Source: Plantago elongata (taxonomy: Eukaryota; Streptophyta; Magnoliopsida; Lamiales; Plantaginaceae). Taken from it: a DNA stretch of 64,000 nt. The DNA lies in the NCBI GenBank assembly GCA_036897095.1, contig JAYMSP010000152.1, positions 1 to 64,000 of the forward strand, read 5' to 3'. Of the stretch, positions 23,706-35,074 are shown piece by piece (within the stretch, counting starts at the first letter, position 1; the number at the start of each line of letters is the position of its first letter). Position numbers and translations under genes: made by a program. The notes below the pieces were generated by a model. That model did no database searches. It saw only the letters and a program-made list of their open reading frames with translations, and had not been told where the DNA came from.

Positions 23706-26294
23706 TTGTTGTGATATTATTCATCACTGGTGGCCGATCAGTGTTTTTGGGACTTTATTACTCACTCTCCATAAGAGGCTTGATTAGTTAATTATCTAAT
23801 GCTACTATACGTACCCAGTACAAACCGGCGGCCAATCAGTATCTGAAACGTGTATTTTTTCTTTTTTCGTTGTGAGTTTTTGGTTACATTTTTATTGTGG
23901 TGGATATTTCTGTTTTATAAAATCGAGCTGATCTTGATTGTGTGTGTTTCGACTTGATCATCTTGTTCCAAGATTACGACAGAAAGTAATTAAGGCTTTA
24001 CTGTCGATAGATATCTTATACTATGAACACTTGTTGTATAAGATGATAAATTTATCTCATATATGAACGCTTTTCATTGGTCTCATCCACTTTAGTTTTC
24101 GGATTCTTACTCGTTCACAATTTCTATATTAATTCCATGATCGATGATGATGTATAAATTAATAGTATTAGCCCAGTACTCTGTCTTGGGTTCAGTTAAA
24201 TTTGTCATTTGAAGATATGCATGAAAATATATAATACTGTAATTATTAAGTTGAGTACAAAAGTAAACCAAATCTGGAATAAAGAAAGTTTCCTCATCCG
24301 GAAAGATTAATTTAAAAGAGAAATTACCTTGAATGACGTTCTCTAACTAGATAATTTTTGTAGAGACGAACCTAAACTGTCAAAAAAAATATCGATATTA
24401 TTAATAAAATACTCATCTTCTTAACATTGAAGTCTTTTATATTTCAACAATACGTATTTCATTAACAACATAGACATTTTAGTTGATAATATAAGTGGTT
24501 TTTTGGTAATATGAGATGTCTCTAGATAGTAACCGTCCCTTGTGAGACTTTGTGAATGTAAAATCATTTTTGAATTGATTATAATTAAAGACATATCGAA
24601 TTACAATTTAATTGTTTAGAAGAAGATGATTTATATGAGCAAGTCTCATGAGTAATTAGAGATGAATTTATATTATTAAAAAATTACTAATGTTATTAAT
24701 TTAATTTTATTTTGAGTTCAAATAGGAATGATTCATATCACAAAAGAAAAGCCAATAATCCGTACAAAGAATCGGAAAGAAGCTAGCTACCATACTGCAC
24801 GACGAGCCAGCATATGAGTTAGAGAGTTCTCTCCCCGTGATACGAAATGAATAATAGGAACTAGCTAAAAGCTGAATATCACATAATAAGGAATCAACAA
24901 CCGAATACTCAAAGTCTGATGAATTATATGACTTAACTAAAGCTAAATAATCAGAATAAATGGCAACACGTAAAACATTTATATTCTATATATTGAAGTT
25001 TTTTCATTTTACAACAAAACTAATTTTTTAAACATACGTATTGATCAAACATAGGTGATTTTATTATTAACATATATCATCTTTAAATGGAGATCGTATC
25101 TCATGTGACTTTATGATCACCCGAGGTGCTACTCTCTTGTGACTAACCAAATTTAAAATATGTAATCGTGCCATTTTTATCCGGAGCTTACATAAATTCA
25201 AGCCCTAACCCTAACCATCAGTTTTTAAAAGGCTTTCAGGACTTAATATACTCTGATTCCCTGACTAAAAGAATAGTTGATTTCTTGGGTAGATATATAT
25301 AGACTATAGAGGTCAATATAGGATATAGATTCTTACCACTTTATTATGTTTTGTTAGTATTGTTATAGATAGAGGTCAAAGATTTAGATTCATCTTTACC
25401 ATCTTGTTAAGAAAAATTAGGTCGATCGTAACTATAGAATAATTGGTGGATGTGATGGTTCCTTTTTCACATAACTACGTACACCTTAAAAATTAAAATA
25501 ACCTTTGGAACTCTTATGTTATTTTTCTCTTCGGGAGCCGAAGAATTATTTTCGGTACCGATTTTCATTCATTAATCTCCTATTTATACAATATTGTATG
25601 AGTTAAAGTATTTATAGCAGAGTGGTAAACTGAAACATCCCGTATCAAAAAAGTTACGGGTTTAATTTCCCAAAATAAATGATAATTTTCTAATATAGAG
25701 AACTATTGAAATGTTGATAAGATAGTTATTGTTGATAACGACTAAGTATTGGTGTAATAGTACCCTTGTAATGTGTATCTCCAAAAGAAAAGAAAAGAAG
25801 TGTATGACTATTAATAAGAAATTTTAATTCAATTAAAATTTTTTACTACAACAATGACGAATTCTAATTTATTTATACTTAGAACAGAGAGATTCTGAAA
25901 TATGTGCTGAAGATATTCTTGACTATTAAGAATCATAATGACATGAGAAAGTAAGTGTGGTGGGTTGGGATTGGGATTATTGGAAGACATTGATAAAATC
26001 TTAAAGACTTGGGAAAAACAAGCCCTCACACACAAACGCATACAGGGACGAAAGAGTCATTCACACGGGAAAATGGAGACGCGCCTTTGGAGGGAGAATT
26101 TGAGATGGAAAGCCTTCAGGATGAGGCCTCATCTCGATCTGTAAGAAGTGTGGAATTACTCGACTTCTTGAAGGTTCCATCATGGCCATGAATGTGGCTA
26201 GGGCGCCCTAGCCCTAGCCTAATTATGTGCATATAAAATAATGTGTTTTTATTTACTTTATTAAATAAGTTAGAACAATTTTTGTTAAACTTAG
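23706..26294. other. Spacer between the tandem CLE genes
   Basis: The first 420 bp (to about 24125) are homologous to the 3' flank of the second CLE gene (shared ACCGGCGGCCAATCAGTATC-like and TTTAGTTTTCGGATTCTTAC-like text). A SINE-like element is listed at 25608-25715. An 18-bp perfect palindrome lies at 26196-26213. Nothing else is recognised. Confidence 0.5.
25608..25715 (+). mobile_element. SINE-like tRNA-related element, second family (copy G)
   Basis: GTATTTATAGCAGAGTGGTA (A-box-like), then CATCCCGTATC and ACGGGTTTAATTTCCC (degenerate B box), matches the minus-strand elements at 29535-29655 and 58795-58945 in order and spacing. It is diverged and no target-site duplication was identified. 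Confidence 0.45.
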
Positions 26295-26445
26295 ATTTTG
26301 TTCTCTTCGTCTAAATTAAATATAACTAATTTGAATTATAGTATAAAAATAATTAAACAGAATCGAATAGTATAAATTTAATTTAAATTAAATTAAAGTT
26401 AACTGAAATTAATTAATTAATAAATTTTGAGACGAAGGAACAAAG
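26295..26445. mobile_element. MITE with about 25-bp terminal inverted repeats (Stowaway-like)
   Basis: The left end TTTTGTTCTCTTCGTCTAAA and the right end TTTGAGACGAAGGAACAAAG are inverted copies (TTTGTTC-CTTCGTCT-AAATT core). The interior is AT-rich and non-coding, about 150 bp overall. TTAGA occurs just outside both ends, in line with a TA-containing target duplication. The CTTCGTCT word recalls the CTCCGTCC ends of plant Stowaway (Tc1/mariner) MITEs. It sits only about 40 bp upstream of the conserved promoter block of the second CLE gene. Confidence 0.6.
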
Positions 26446-26486
26446 TTAGATTAAAGATGACTCGGGCAGGTGGGGCTCTGCCGCTA

Positions 26487-26600
26487 CTTAAATAAAAATG
26501 TCCACGCAAGAACTTTATTAACCGACGAATCCACGTTCAACCCACTAGCATCTGTCCCTATTCCAATTCCCTATTATAAATACCATGCAACATCGATCAT
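26487..26600 (+). promoter_or_regulatory. Conserved promoter block of the second tandem CLE gene
   Basis: The order of words is the same as in 23197-23345 (AAAATGTCCACGCAAGAACT, CGAATCCACGTTCAACCCAC, CTGTCCCTATTCCAAT, TATAAATA at 26575-26582, CCATGCAACAT), without the 34-bp insertion seen there. Confidence 0.6.
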
Positions 26601-26758
26601 ATAAATCACCCTAACCTATTACTTATCCATGCAACAAATACCCATCACTTTCTTATCCAATATTAAGCACATAGACCTAGCTAGCTCCTAAAAAACACTT
26701 GTTAACATAGCTTGTTAATTAGCTAGCTCAAGATCATAATCTAATCGACCAATCATAA

Positions 26759-27013
26759 ATGGCTTCTTATAATCCAATCAGATCTATTTTCTTCACCATC
26801 CTCCTAATCCTATATTGTTTCTCAACTACTTCTCATGGGCGTATCCTCCCATCATCACCCAAGAAAACTAACCTAGTGATCATACAACAAAATCTAGGTC
26901 TCAGTCCAGTCGAATTCGAACTCTATAAGAGAAGGTCACTCACCAAAGCTGATAGGGTCGCGCCTGGTGGACCTGACGGCCAACATCATGCTCTACCTCC
27001 AGTTATGAATTAG
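26759..27013 (+). CDS. CLE peptide precursor, tandem copy 2
   Basis: A single-exon 84-residue precursor co-linear with the gene at 23451. It has a signal peptide (FFTILLILYCFSTTSHG), the identical segment NLGLSPVEFELY (45-56), the KRRS basic stretch, and the dodecapeptide RVAPGGPDGQHH (66-77) identical to copy 1, ending ALPPVMN. Signal peptide and linker differ more than the C-terminal half, as expected for selection on the peptide. The same Gly replaces Pro at CLE position 9. Promoter and about 400 bp of 3' flank are also homologous, so this is a tandem duplicate that kept its regulatory region. Confidence 0.88.
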   Translation: MASYNPIRSIFFTILLILYCFSTTSHGRILPSSPKKTNLVIIQQNLGLSPVEFELYKRRSLTKADRVAPGGPDGQHHALPPVMN

Positions 27014-27942
27014 TTGATGTATTCGTTCCTGGTGGCTGATCAGTGTTTTTGAGAGAGGAAAACTTTGTTTGTTACTCGAGTTTAATCTGATCAAGTACGA
27101 ACCGGCGGTCAATCAGTATCGATTTTCGACGTGTTTTTTGTTATTTTTTTTCCTTGCGAGTCTTCACTTACAATTTTATTGTGCCGGCTAGCTCTATGTT
27201 ATAAACCGAGCAGCTGATGCATGGGAATTGGGATTGTGTGTGCTTCAACTTTTAATTTTGTTCAAAGATTGCGACAGAAAGTATGGCTTACTTAACTGTT
27301 GACATATCATTTGAACTCTTGTTGTAAGAATAATTTAATCTTATCAATTATCTTGTTCGAAATGTATCATTGATTCATCCTCTTTAGTTTTCCGATTGTT
27401 ACTCGTTTACATTTCCACGATGGACAATTGGTTTTATGTCTTTTTGTCAATATTACTTATCCATGCAGCTACTCACTCTCAACTTACGTACTGTTGTACT
27501 AAGATATATACGATGCAGTGGCCTGTTACATTCTTCATCAAAAACAGCAGGGGAGTGTGTTGCTAGCTCCTTAATTAGAAAAAAAAAACATATATATAAA
27601 TTAAAAGAACGAATATTCATGAAAACTAGAGTATATAATATAAACGAGGCCACGTGCTAATTAGCTTTGGTCTAATTCAATTTATAGTTTTATATGTTCA
27701 TTGTTAATAGTACTTATTTATTAAGTTTCAAAAATAATTCGGGTGTACGTTTTCAAAACATCTTATTGGTTCCGTGGAGGAGTCAGAGTGTTATAAATTC
27801 TACTTCTAGTGAGTATACTGTATACATACTGATCTCTAGTGAACATACTAACGATGAGAATGTTCAAACTCCAAGTCCCTCACGGGCTCCCCATTTAGGA
27901 TCTCATGATAAACTTCACTGTTATCATGAATGATTAAGATGT
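27014..27942. other. Spacer 3' of the second CLE gene
   Basis: The first 400 bp (to about 27415) are the shared CLE 3' flank. The remainder holds only short frames without recognisable content. Confidence 0.5.
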
Positions 27943-28976
27943 TCAAAGAAATTGGTGATCCGCAGTTTGTGAGACAACCATTTTTGGTTTTTTCAACATC
28001 TTTTCCTCTAATTTGTTCGGTTCAATCTTTGCACCATGACTAGGAAGGGTAATCACAGAGTTGTTGGTTCGATCTTTTCTACAGTTATTGTTGGTCAGAA
28101 ACCTCCGTTTAATACTATGGAACAATATGTTCGTAAGTATTGGAAGGTGTTTCCGGCAATTACTCTTACTAGATAAGGTTTTATGTTACGCTTTGATAAT
28201 CATATGATACGGAGTCTATTTTGAATATTGGTTATTAGATGATTAAATGGTATTTACCCTTTACTTCTGAAGCAATGGACTCCTGGTGTTAAATTGTATG
28301 TTACTAATCTTCGGACTCTTCCTATCTGGATCAAACTACCTGCAGATATGGAACTTCAATTTTGGACTACTAATTTGTTGAGTATGATTGCTAGTATGCT
28401 GGGGTCTCCCTTAGGTGTGGATAAACTGTCTCGGGACAAGGTCAGATTGTCTTATGCTCGAATTCTTGTGGAGATTGATGCTAATAAATCTCTAAAGGAT
28501 CATATTATGCGTAAGGGGCCAAATAGTGAAATGAGTAAGCAAATGATTGTCTATGAATTCAGACCTTTTCACTGTTCTGAGTATTCTAGGTTTAGCCATT
28601 CTCCCAACCACTGTCCTTTGGATGAGCACCTCAGACTTGGGTACCTAGACCTACTCGGGTGCCTACATGCTCTTGCTGATGTGGATCAGCAAAATGGTCT
28701 TGCTGCTCACTTAACTAATGTGGTTAATGATCAAGGGTCTGGGTCTCTGGGACACATGATCCTGCTGCTGGGGCTAATACTGATATTCTTTTGCCTCAAG
28801 AGTTTTTGTACCTCATAATATATGTTTACCTAACATTTGTTCTTTTTCTGATTTTCAGACTGATATGGTGCCTGCTAATACTGAACATACATGGGTTACT
28901 CATGAAAACAAGAAGAATAAGAGGCAGGCTCAAAAAATCGTGCTTAACAACATGCATTCTTCATTAGGGAAAAAAA
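27943..28976 (+). mobile_element. Degenerate LINE (L1-type) ORF1, DUF4283 region
   Basis: The plus strand keeps the landmarks of plant L1 ORF1: VVGSIFSTVIVGQKPPFNTM-like start (about 28045), YVRKYWK, then WTPGVKLYVTNLRTLPIWIK, a segment like NLLSMIASMLGSPLGVDK, RLSYARILVEID, and EFRPFHCSEYSRFSHSPNHC, where the zinc knuckle would be. The longest uninterrupted part is 28294-28818. At least two stop codons interrupt the part upstream of it (about 28170-28240), and the frame is lost after 28818, although coding-like text goes on to about 28976. No endonuclease/reverse transcriptase ORF2 or poly-A tail is recognised, so this is a dead, 3'-truncated or rearranged copy. Confidence 0.75.
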
Positions 28977-29029
28977 AGACATTAATTAATGTTAATTATA
29001 TTTAAATGATTTTGTAAAGGTCGATTTCC

Positions 29030-29290
29030 GAATAAGTTACAAAACTCTGTTCGTCCCAAATTGGTTTCACAAGATTTAAGAAAAAAGTGAATAAAGTAGT
29101 TAGATGATAATGAAATTAATAAGAAAGAGATCAAATAAATTAGGAGAAATAATAAATAAAGTATAAGAGATAGTAAATAAAGTAATAGATAGATTTTGCA
29201 TTGAATTAAGTAATGGGTAATTGAATTTAAAATGGACAAAAACAAAACACGGGGAAATGAAACTGGTAGAATATAATATTTTTCTTAAAG
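29030..29290. mobile_element. Possible MITE remnant with CTCnGTnCGTCCC-like end
   Basis: The left side CTCTGTTCGTCCCAAATTGG resembles the ends of common plant Stowaway elements, and the interior is the AT-rich GAATAAAGTA/AGAGATAGTAAATAAAG text often seen in them. The right end is not a clear inverted match, so the call is weak. Confidence 0.3.
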
Positions 29291-29534
29291 TATATGTCAA
29301 TTTATGAATAAGTTAATTAATGTCGGTCTCTCTAAAGACTTTGGGTAAGGAATTAATAATAATAATTATTATTGTTATCTAAATACAATATAATCACTCT
29401 ATTTTTTTAAAATATAATATTACGATTACAATAGTTGCACATGGACGGATTTAGCTAACTATCTAATCAGGTAAAGCCTTTCATCTAAGTTCTTTCTTTC
29501 CAAGTTGCCAATTTCCGACCAATATCAATAGACT

Positions 29535-29655
29535 CTCACCGATGTATATACAAAGAGTATAATCACCCATTTAGAAAGTTCGAACTCGTGAACTCTTTGA
29601 TACGGAATGTATCAGCTTGTCACTCACCTACAAACGTTTTAACTACGACCACTCG
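29535..29655 (-). mobile_element. SINE-like tRNA-related element, second family (copy E)
   Basis: Minus-strand text CGTTTGTAGGTGAGTGACAA, ACATTCCGTATC, ACGAGTTCGAACTTTC and then CTTTGTATATACATCGGTGA parallels the copy at 58795-58945 over about 120 bp, including the non-tRNA tail. Confidence 0.5.
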
Positions 29656-29884
29656 ATTAGTTATTAATACTTTTCTAATAATAATATTAATGAATAAAAT
29701 TTAATAATAGACGGTCTTTAGATAATTTAGATAATTTGTATATGGACCGATTTATGTTATTAAGAAAATACAAAATATTAGTATTAATTAAAACGCTTTC
29801 GTTGTTTAAGGTCTTATTGAAATGAGTTAATTTTTTTTTTTTATAATATGAAAAAAGAATCAATATTGAACATACGATTTGATT

Positions 29885-29968
29885 TTTTATAAACTATAAA
29901 TTTGATTCGAACCTCCGACCTATTGAGAGGGGAATCATATTACTAATTAAGTTGTATTTCATTATCAA
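29885..29968 (-). mobile_element. Diverged member of the short tRNA-derived SINE family (copy H)
   Basis: Minus-strand text TTGATAATGAAATACAACTT, ATTCCCCTCTCAATAGGTC and GGAGGTTCGAATCA follows copies at 9588, 57206 and 61941 position by position, with many substitutions. It appears to be an old copy. Confidence 0.5.
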
Positions 29969-32870
29969 CATACCATTTTAATTAATTTTCTTGCTTTTAT
30001 ACAAACTTATTTAGAAAATATGTATGTACATAATATATGTAAAATATTGTATCTCATGGGATTTAGGTTCTCATCAATTTATTTGAAAGTATATTAGTTT
30101 TAATTGATTCATTTCAATTATGCTTAATTGTATTCAATATGACAAATAAATTCAGTTCAGTTCCATTCAATTCGATTTTATTTTGATCAAACGAAGAGAC
30201 ATAGCTTTACAATCACAACCCCGTCAAAATTTTAATTACCTGTTTAATTTCTTTTGTCAGTGTTTATAAATTTCGTCTACGAATTATTCATAAATCATAT
30301 TAGGTAAAGGAACTTAATTGTTATATTTTTAAATATTACATTTTAATTTTTTTTTTATATATTTTAAAAATTCATTAGAAGTATAATATGTGACTAAATG
30401 AAGTTATATATTGAACATTGTTAATCATAAAAGGTTAATGTTTTATTCTCTTTAACTTAAAATTACTCCAGTTCAGTTCGATTAAGTTATGTTTAATTAT
30501 AATTTATATTTTACTTCAGTTCAGTTAAGTTCTGTTCAATGAACTGAATATAATTATATTAAATTGAGCTGAACTTAATTTAATTGAATTCAACGAAATT
30601 AAATATACTGAAATTAAATATGCTGAAGAGACTAATTTAGACAGTAGATCTCACTTTTACAAATATAGGAGAGGGCCCAGAATTTCATCAAGGTCCTGAT
30701 AATTTCTAGCCTATTAGCTAATAATAATTGAGTGAGATTCTCCATTTTGTTCCGCTTATCATATAATAGGTGGTTATCTGCGTAATACACACGAGGATTG
30801 GACAACCATCGGATTAGTTAATTAATTAACAACATCTTGTCTTTTACCAAATTTGATCATTTGAACATCTTTAGAGTCGGTCATCATGGTACTCAGTGCT
30901 TAGATTTTATCTTCGACAACGATAGACGACTTCCAAGTGACAAGTATCATGTAAGACAGATAGGTCCATGCTCTATGATTCGGATCCACATAGGTGCATC
31001 ATGTATATAACTATAATTAATCTAAATTGTAATTAACTAATCAAGTTTTTAAAGTCAAATCTCAACAGAAACCTATAAACATTTGATTGGATCAGGAACT
31101 TATACCTTTTTAATTAATTTTAAAACTGACTGGCCGTTGTTGTGGGAATAAGGTGGTTTGTCGGAATATTAACTGCTAATCGTTAATGACTTGTATTATG
31201 ATTAATTAAAAAATTGTGGTGATAGCATATATATTTGATTCTTACAAGGTACTTTTGTGGTGGATAGAAGGTGATGAAACATTTGAGCGGAAAGATGACA
31301 TAAATGTGTTAGATGCTGAATAGATATGTCTACGATGATATACTAATTATATTGGATTAAGGATAAAAAAATACTTGCCATTTGCAATCCACAATTCTCT
31401 CCTGTAGTTTGTGAAAGATTCTCCTACCAAGAACTTTAAAATGATTCTTTTGGCTTATGGATTATATGATGAAATACTTAACACCATTCATGCTTATTCT
31501 ACGGATACTTAGCTAATATTTTACGTAAAGTTGATATGGAATGTCTCTCCGTAATACTGAATTATTTGTTTTTAGAGGCTTCAAGATATTGATCAACATA
31601 CATCGTGCATAAATTGTTAGTGCATTATAATAGCACTCCAAATTCCGATTCTGATAAATTTAATGTCAATGTAGTTGAGTGCAACAGAGTAGAGAAAGTA
31701 AAACTGTATGACTAATGATGATGAGAATGTGCGGACACATCTTTGTGGACACCAAAGTAAATATGTCTAGAGAAACGCCTTAGAAAATAATAGCTCATCG
31801 AAAAGTATGGTCTTCTGGTCTTGTTTTGTGTATAAGGGTCACCGGACCTATACATGACAGTGAATTAAGATTTATGAGGATGATTATCGTACTTAGTCCT
31901 ATCTCTCTTGAAACTTTCTAGCTTGACTTTTTTTTAAAAGAGAAACTTGCATAATCTAATAAAGTCATGGTCTATGTAATTCAGTAGACAATGCAAATTT
32001 AATGTGAAAGTTAGTAAATTTATATATCTGAGTAATGTTTCAAAAGCCTTTTGATCTTCTCTTTTCATGCATAGTAGAATTTTGTCATCCTCTTCTTCAT
32101 GTTCTATCTTTGCTCTTTTTTCATGACGATCTATAAGTTCTACCATATTCTTTACCACATTCTTTAATTTATTTTCGACTTTCTCATGCCCTTTCATCAA
32201 TCTTTGAGAACTTTTCTTAGATTTTTTCTAATGAATACTTCACCCCCCCCCTTAATAACGTCTCCCTGCTCAATAATAAATTCTTCCATTACTCTCATTT
32301 CGTTAGTCAAGAGGTCAATCTTTTCTTATAGAATGAATGATCTCGGTGGAACAAAGGATAGTTCATACAATTAGAATTGAACAGGTTTAAATTATTTACG
32401 ACCAATCATAAAACGACTCGATGATTAAAAAACTATTCAATTAAGAGAAAAATCATGTCTCCCACCTCACATGTTAGGTACATACTAGAACAAGTCTTGC
32501 TAATCTCTCTTCAAGCAATGCATAGACTCATAATACTAAATAAAATTAACGTCAATTTTCAGACAACATTAGCAAGACTTGTATGTTCTGAGTTCTGACC
32601 CGACCCAACAAACTCTTGTATGTCCATTCCACAGTTACAAATTAGTCCACCACCCACAAACCAAAGAGCCCATGAACCGGACACAACCAGTATCTTCCGA
32701 CCGGCAAAAACAACCACTCATCTCATCTAATCTAATTACACGCGCCGCCATTTTCGCGTGTCTCCGTAGAGTCAAACACCACAGTATCCCCTACCTCACT
32801 ACCACTCCTCACCTTCAACCCACACTTCGTATACACCATCACCCCATATCCAGCAGCGTCTAAATCTCTC
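29969..32870. other. AT-rich intergenic region without recognised genes
   Basis: The span is mostly low-complexity AT-rich sequence. At 30470-30610 GTTCAGTTCAGTTAAGTTC-like text forms short degenerate repeats and inverted counterparts. A minus-strand frame of about 87 codons with Lys/Glu-rich sequence (31934-32200) starts at an ATG but matches nothing I recognise. The final 300 bp before 32870 are C-rich and gene-proximal (promoter of the GTE gene). Confidence 0.4.
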
Positions 32871-33142
32871 CGTGCTCTCCACGCTCCATAGATCGCGTCT
32901 CACTCTCTTCCACCCAGCTTTTCACTCTTTCATCACTTTCCTCCAGATAAGAAGAAACCAAACACTAATCGATCATCTCACCGACTTCAATTCAATCGAA
33001 TTTCCAAGTACTACCTACCGTGCTAGCTCGTCAGGTATGTTTCAGCAGGCCCTAGTTTGACTTTGATCTGTTCAAAACTGTTCGAATTAGCTCAGTTTTT
33101 CATTTTAGTGTGTTTTTGTTTTAGTGTGTTTTAGTGCGTTTT

Positions 33143-33154
33143 ATGTGCAAATGA
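33143..33154 (+). promoter_or_regulatory. Three-codon uORF overlapping the GTE start
   Basis: ATG TGC AAA TGA stands in the leader. Its stop codon (33152-33154) overlaps both consecutive main-frame ATGs (33151 and 33154). A probable 5' UTR intron starts at 33035 (CAG|GTATGT), with candidate acceptors ending at 33108, 33124 or 33134, all of which keep the uORF in the mRNA. Confidence 0.6.
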
Positions 33155-35074
33155 TGGGTGGTGGTGAGAATGATGAGTCGAAGGAGAAGAAGGTGTATGA
33201 GAGGAAGAAATCGTTCAAAGAAGCTAAAGAGGCTAAGAGGAGATCGATGATGAACTTGACTGTAGATGTAGGGTCGGATGAGTTTGCGGCGGGTGTCAGT
33301 CATGAGGGGTTTCAGAAGGAGGAGGGTTTGGTTAGGGTCAGTTTGGCGACGAGGTCGAAACAGGAGGCGAGGGAGTTGAGGAGGAAGCTGGAGGAAGAGC
33401 GGGATGTTGTGAGGAGTTTGATTAGGAGGATTGAGGGGAGTGAGGCTGGGGTGGGGCCGCCGCGGATGTCGAAGCCGTTGAATCAGTTGAGCCATCCGGT
33501 GCATGAGAGTACGAAGAGCAGGGGGGAGAAAGGGGAGAAGAGGACGCCTAAGGCGAATAAGATGTATAGGAATTCGGACTTTTTGCTTGCCAAGGATAAG
33601 TTTCCGGTTCCGGAAAGTAACAAGAAGGGGAAGGCGACTGGGGGGAAGAAGGGAGGAGGGGTTGATGTGGGGAAGTTGTCGACGCAAGTGTTTAAGAATT
33701 GTAGTTTGCTGTTGGAGAGATTGATGAAGCACAAGCATGGTTGGGTGTTCAATACTCCTGTTGATGTGGTTACGCTTGGTCTGCATGACTATTTTGAGGT
33801 GATAAAGAGTCCTATGGACCTCGGGACGGTGAAAAGTAGGTTAGCGCAAAACTGGTACAATACTCCTGCAGAATTCGCAGAGGATGTGAGACTTACTTTT
33901 AGAAATGCCATGACGTATAATGCGAAAGGGCAAGATGTGTATGCAATGGCTGAGCAGCTGTCCAAGCTATTTGAAGAAAAGTGGTTGCGCATAGAGGCGG
34001 ATTATGCGCGCGAGTTGAAGGGTGCAATAGATGTGGGGTCACCTGTTCCTGTGCCTGCACCTATACCTACACCTACCTCTCGCAAGGTACCTCCACAGGC
34101 TAAGGCACGGCCAAGTAAGAAGAAAATTTTGGAGAGGGCAGAATCTGTTACACCAATAGCTCCAAAACCAAAAGAGAAGGCAGCGAGTGTTCCTCAGCCG
34201 AGTAGGGTTTCTGTTGCCAAGAAACCAAAGGCGAAGGATCCTAACAAAAGGGAGATGACGTATGATGAGAAGCAAAAGCTTAGCATGGATTTGCAGAGTC
34301 TGCCATCTGAGAAGCTTGAAAATGTTGTCCGTATTATCAAAAAGAGGAATCCATCTCTGACACAACAAGATGATGAAATTGAGGTTGACATTGACAGTGT
34401 GGATACTGAAACTCTTTGGGAGCTTGATAGGTTCATAACCAACTTCAAGAAGAGTTTAAACAAGAATAAAAGGAAAGCTGAGATGGCTAATGATTTAATA
34501 GTCGAACCGGAGCAGATCACGCAAGAAATGGAGCAGACCACGCAAGAAATGGAGCAGATCACACAAGAAATGGTAGTATGTACATAGTTTCCCTTTTAAA
34601 TTGATTCGGTGCAATTTTGGTGCAATACGTCACGATATTATTGTTTTGCGCAGATACCTACCCCTGTTGTAACTGAACCTCCTAAAGAAAATAAAACAGG
34701 TGAGTTTTAGTTCTTGTAGTTTTGTACATGTTCAAAGTGATTATACAAAATTCACCAATTGTTAGTTTAAATTGTGATATTTTTTAATTTTAATTTGTAA
34801 ATAGACGAAGCTAGAGTTGTGTCACCTCCACTCCATGTTGAAGGGCCAGGGGACAATATGACAAACCAAGCGGATGGTCAAAGCAGCTCTGGCGCTGATT
34901 CTGGGTCTTCGTCGAGTGGTGGTAATAGATAATTTCGTTTCTTTCTTTTTAAGTTCTTCCTTGTCTTTCCCGGGGTAATCTATGCACTTTCTCATTATTT
35001 ATATTTATGTAGATTCTGAAGGAGGGAGTTCCTCTGGAGATGGATCTGATGGTGCTGACTCGCCAAAGGATTGA
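33151..35074 (+). CDS. GTE-type bromodomain-NET transcription regulator (GTE7/GTE2-like)
   Basis: Exons are 33151-34572, 34654-34699, 34805-34921 and 35013-35074; 548 residues. The start is the ATG pair at 33151/33154, since the upstream in-frame codons lack an ATG. A basic, Lys/Arg-rich N-terminus is followed by the bromodomain (about 176-282: LMKHKHGWVFNTPVDVVTLG, the acetyl-lysine pocket region around MTYNAKGQDVYAMA). Next comes a Pro/Lys linker, the NET/ET domain (about 367-437: REMTYDEKQKLSMDLQSLP ... EIEVDIDSVDTETLWELDRF), and a Ser/Gly/Asp-rich tail. GTE proteins are plant BET-family readers that bind acetylated histones in the nucleus. The third-exon donor could also be 3 bp upstream (34918), removing one Gly. 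TQEMEQ is repeated three times at the end of exon 1. A GT immediately after the stop (CAG|GTAAAT at 35082) suggests a 3' UTR intron. Confidence 0.93.

Noticed and set aside
25203-25216. Telomere-like CCCTAACCCTAACC
   Set aside because: Only two units; too short for an interstitial telomere tract. A telobox-like promoter word is possible, but no gene starts nearby.
31934-32200. Lys/Glu-rich minus-strand frame of about 87 codons
   Set aside because: No family resemblance, no neighbouring exons and no promoter signals; kept only as a remark in the spacer description.
33121-33786. Minus-strand 221-codon frame rich in Leu/Pro/Arg
   Set aside because: Antisense to the conserved GTE coding exon, whose bromodomain is unmistakable on the plus strand.
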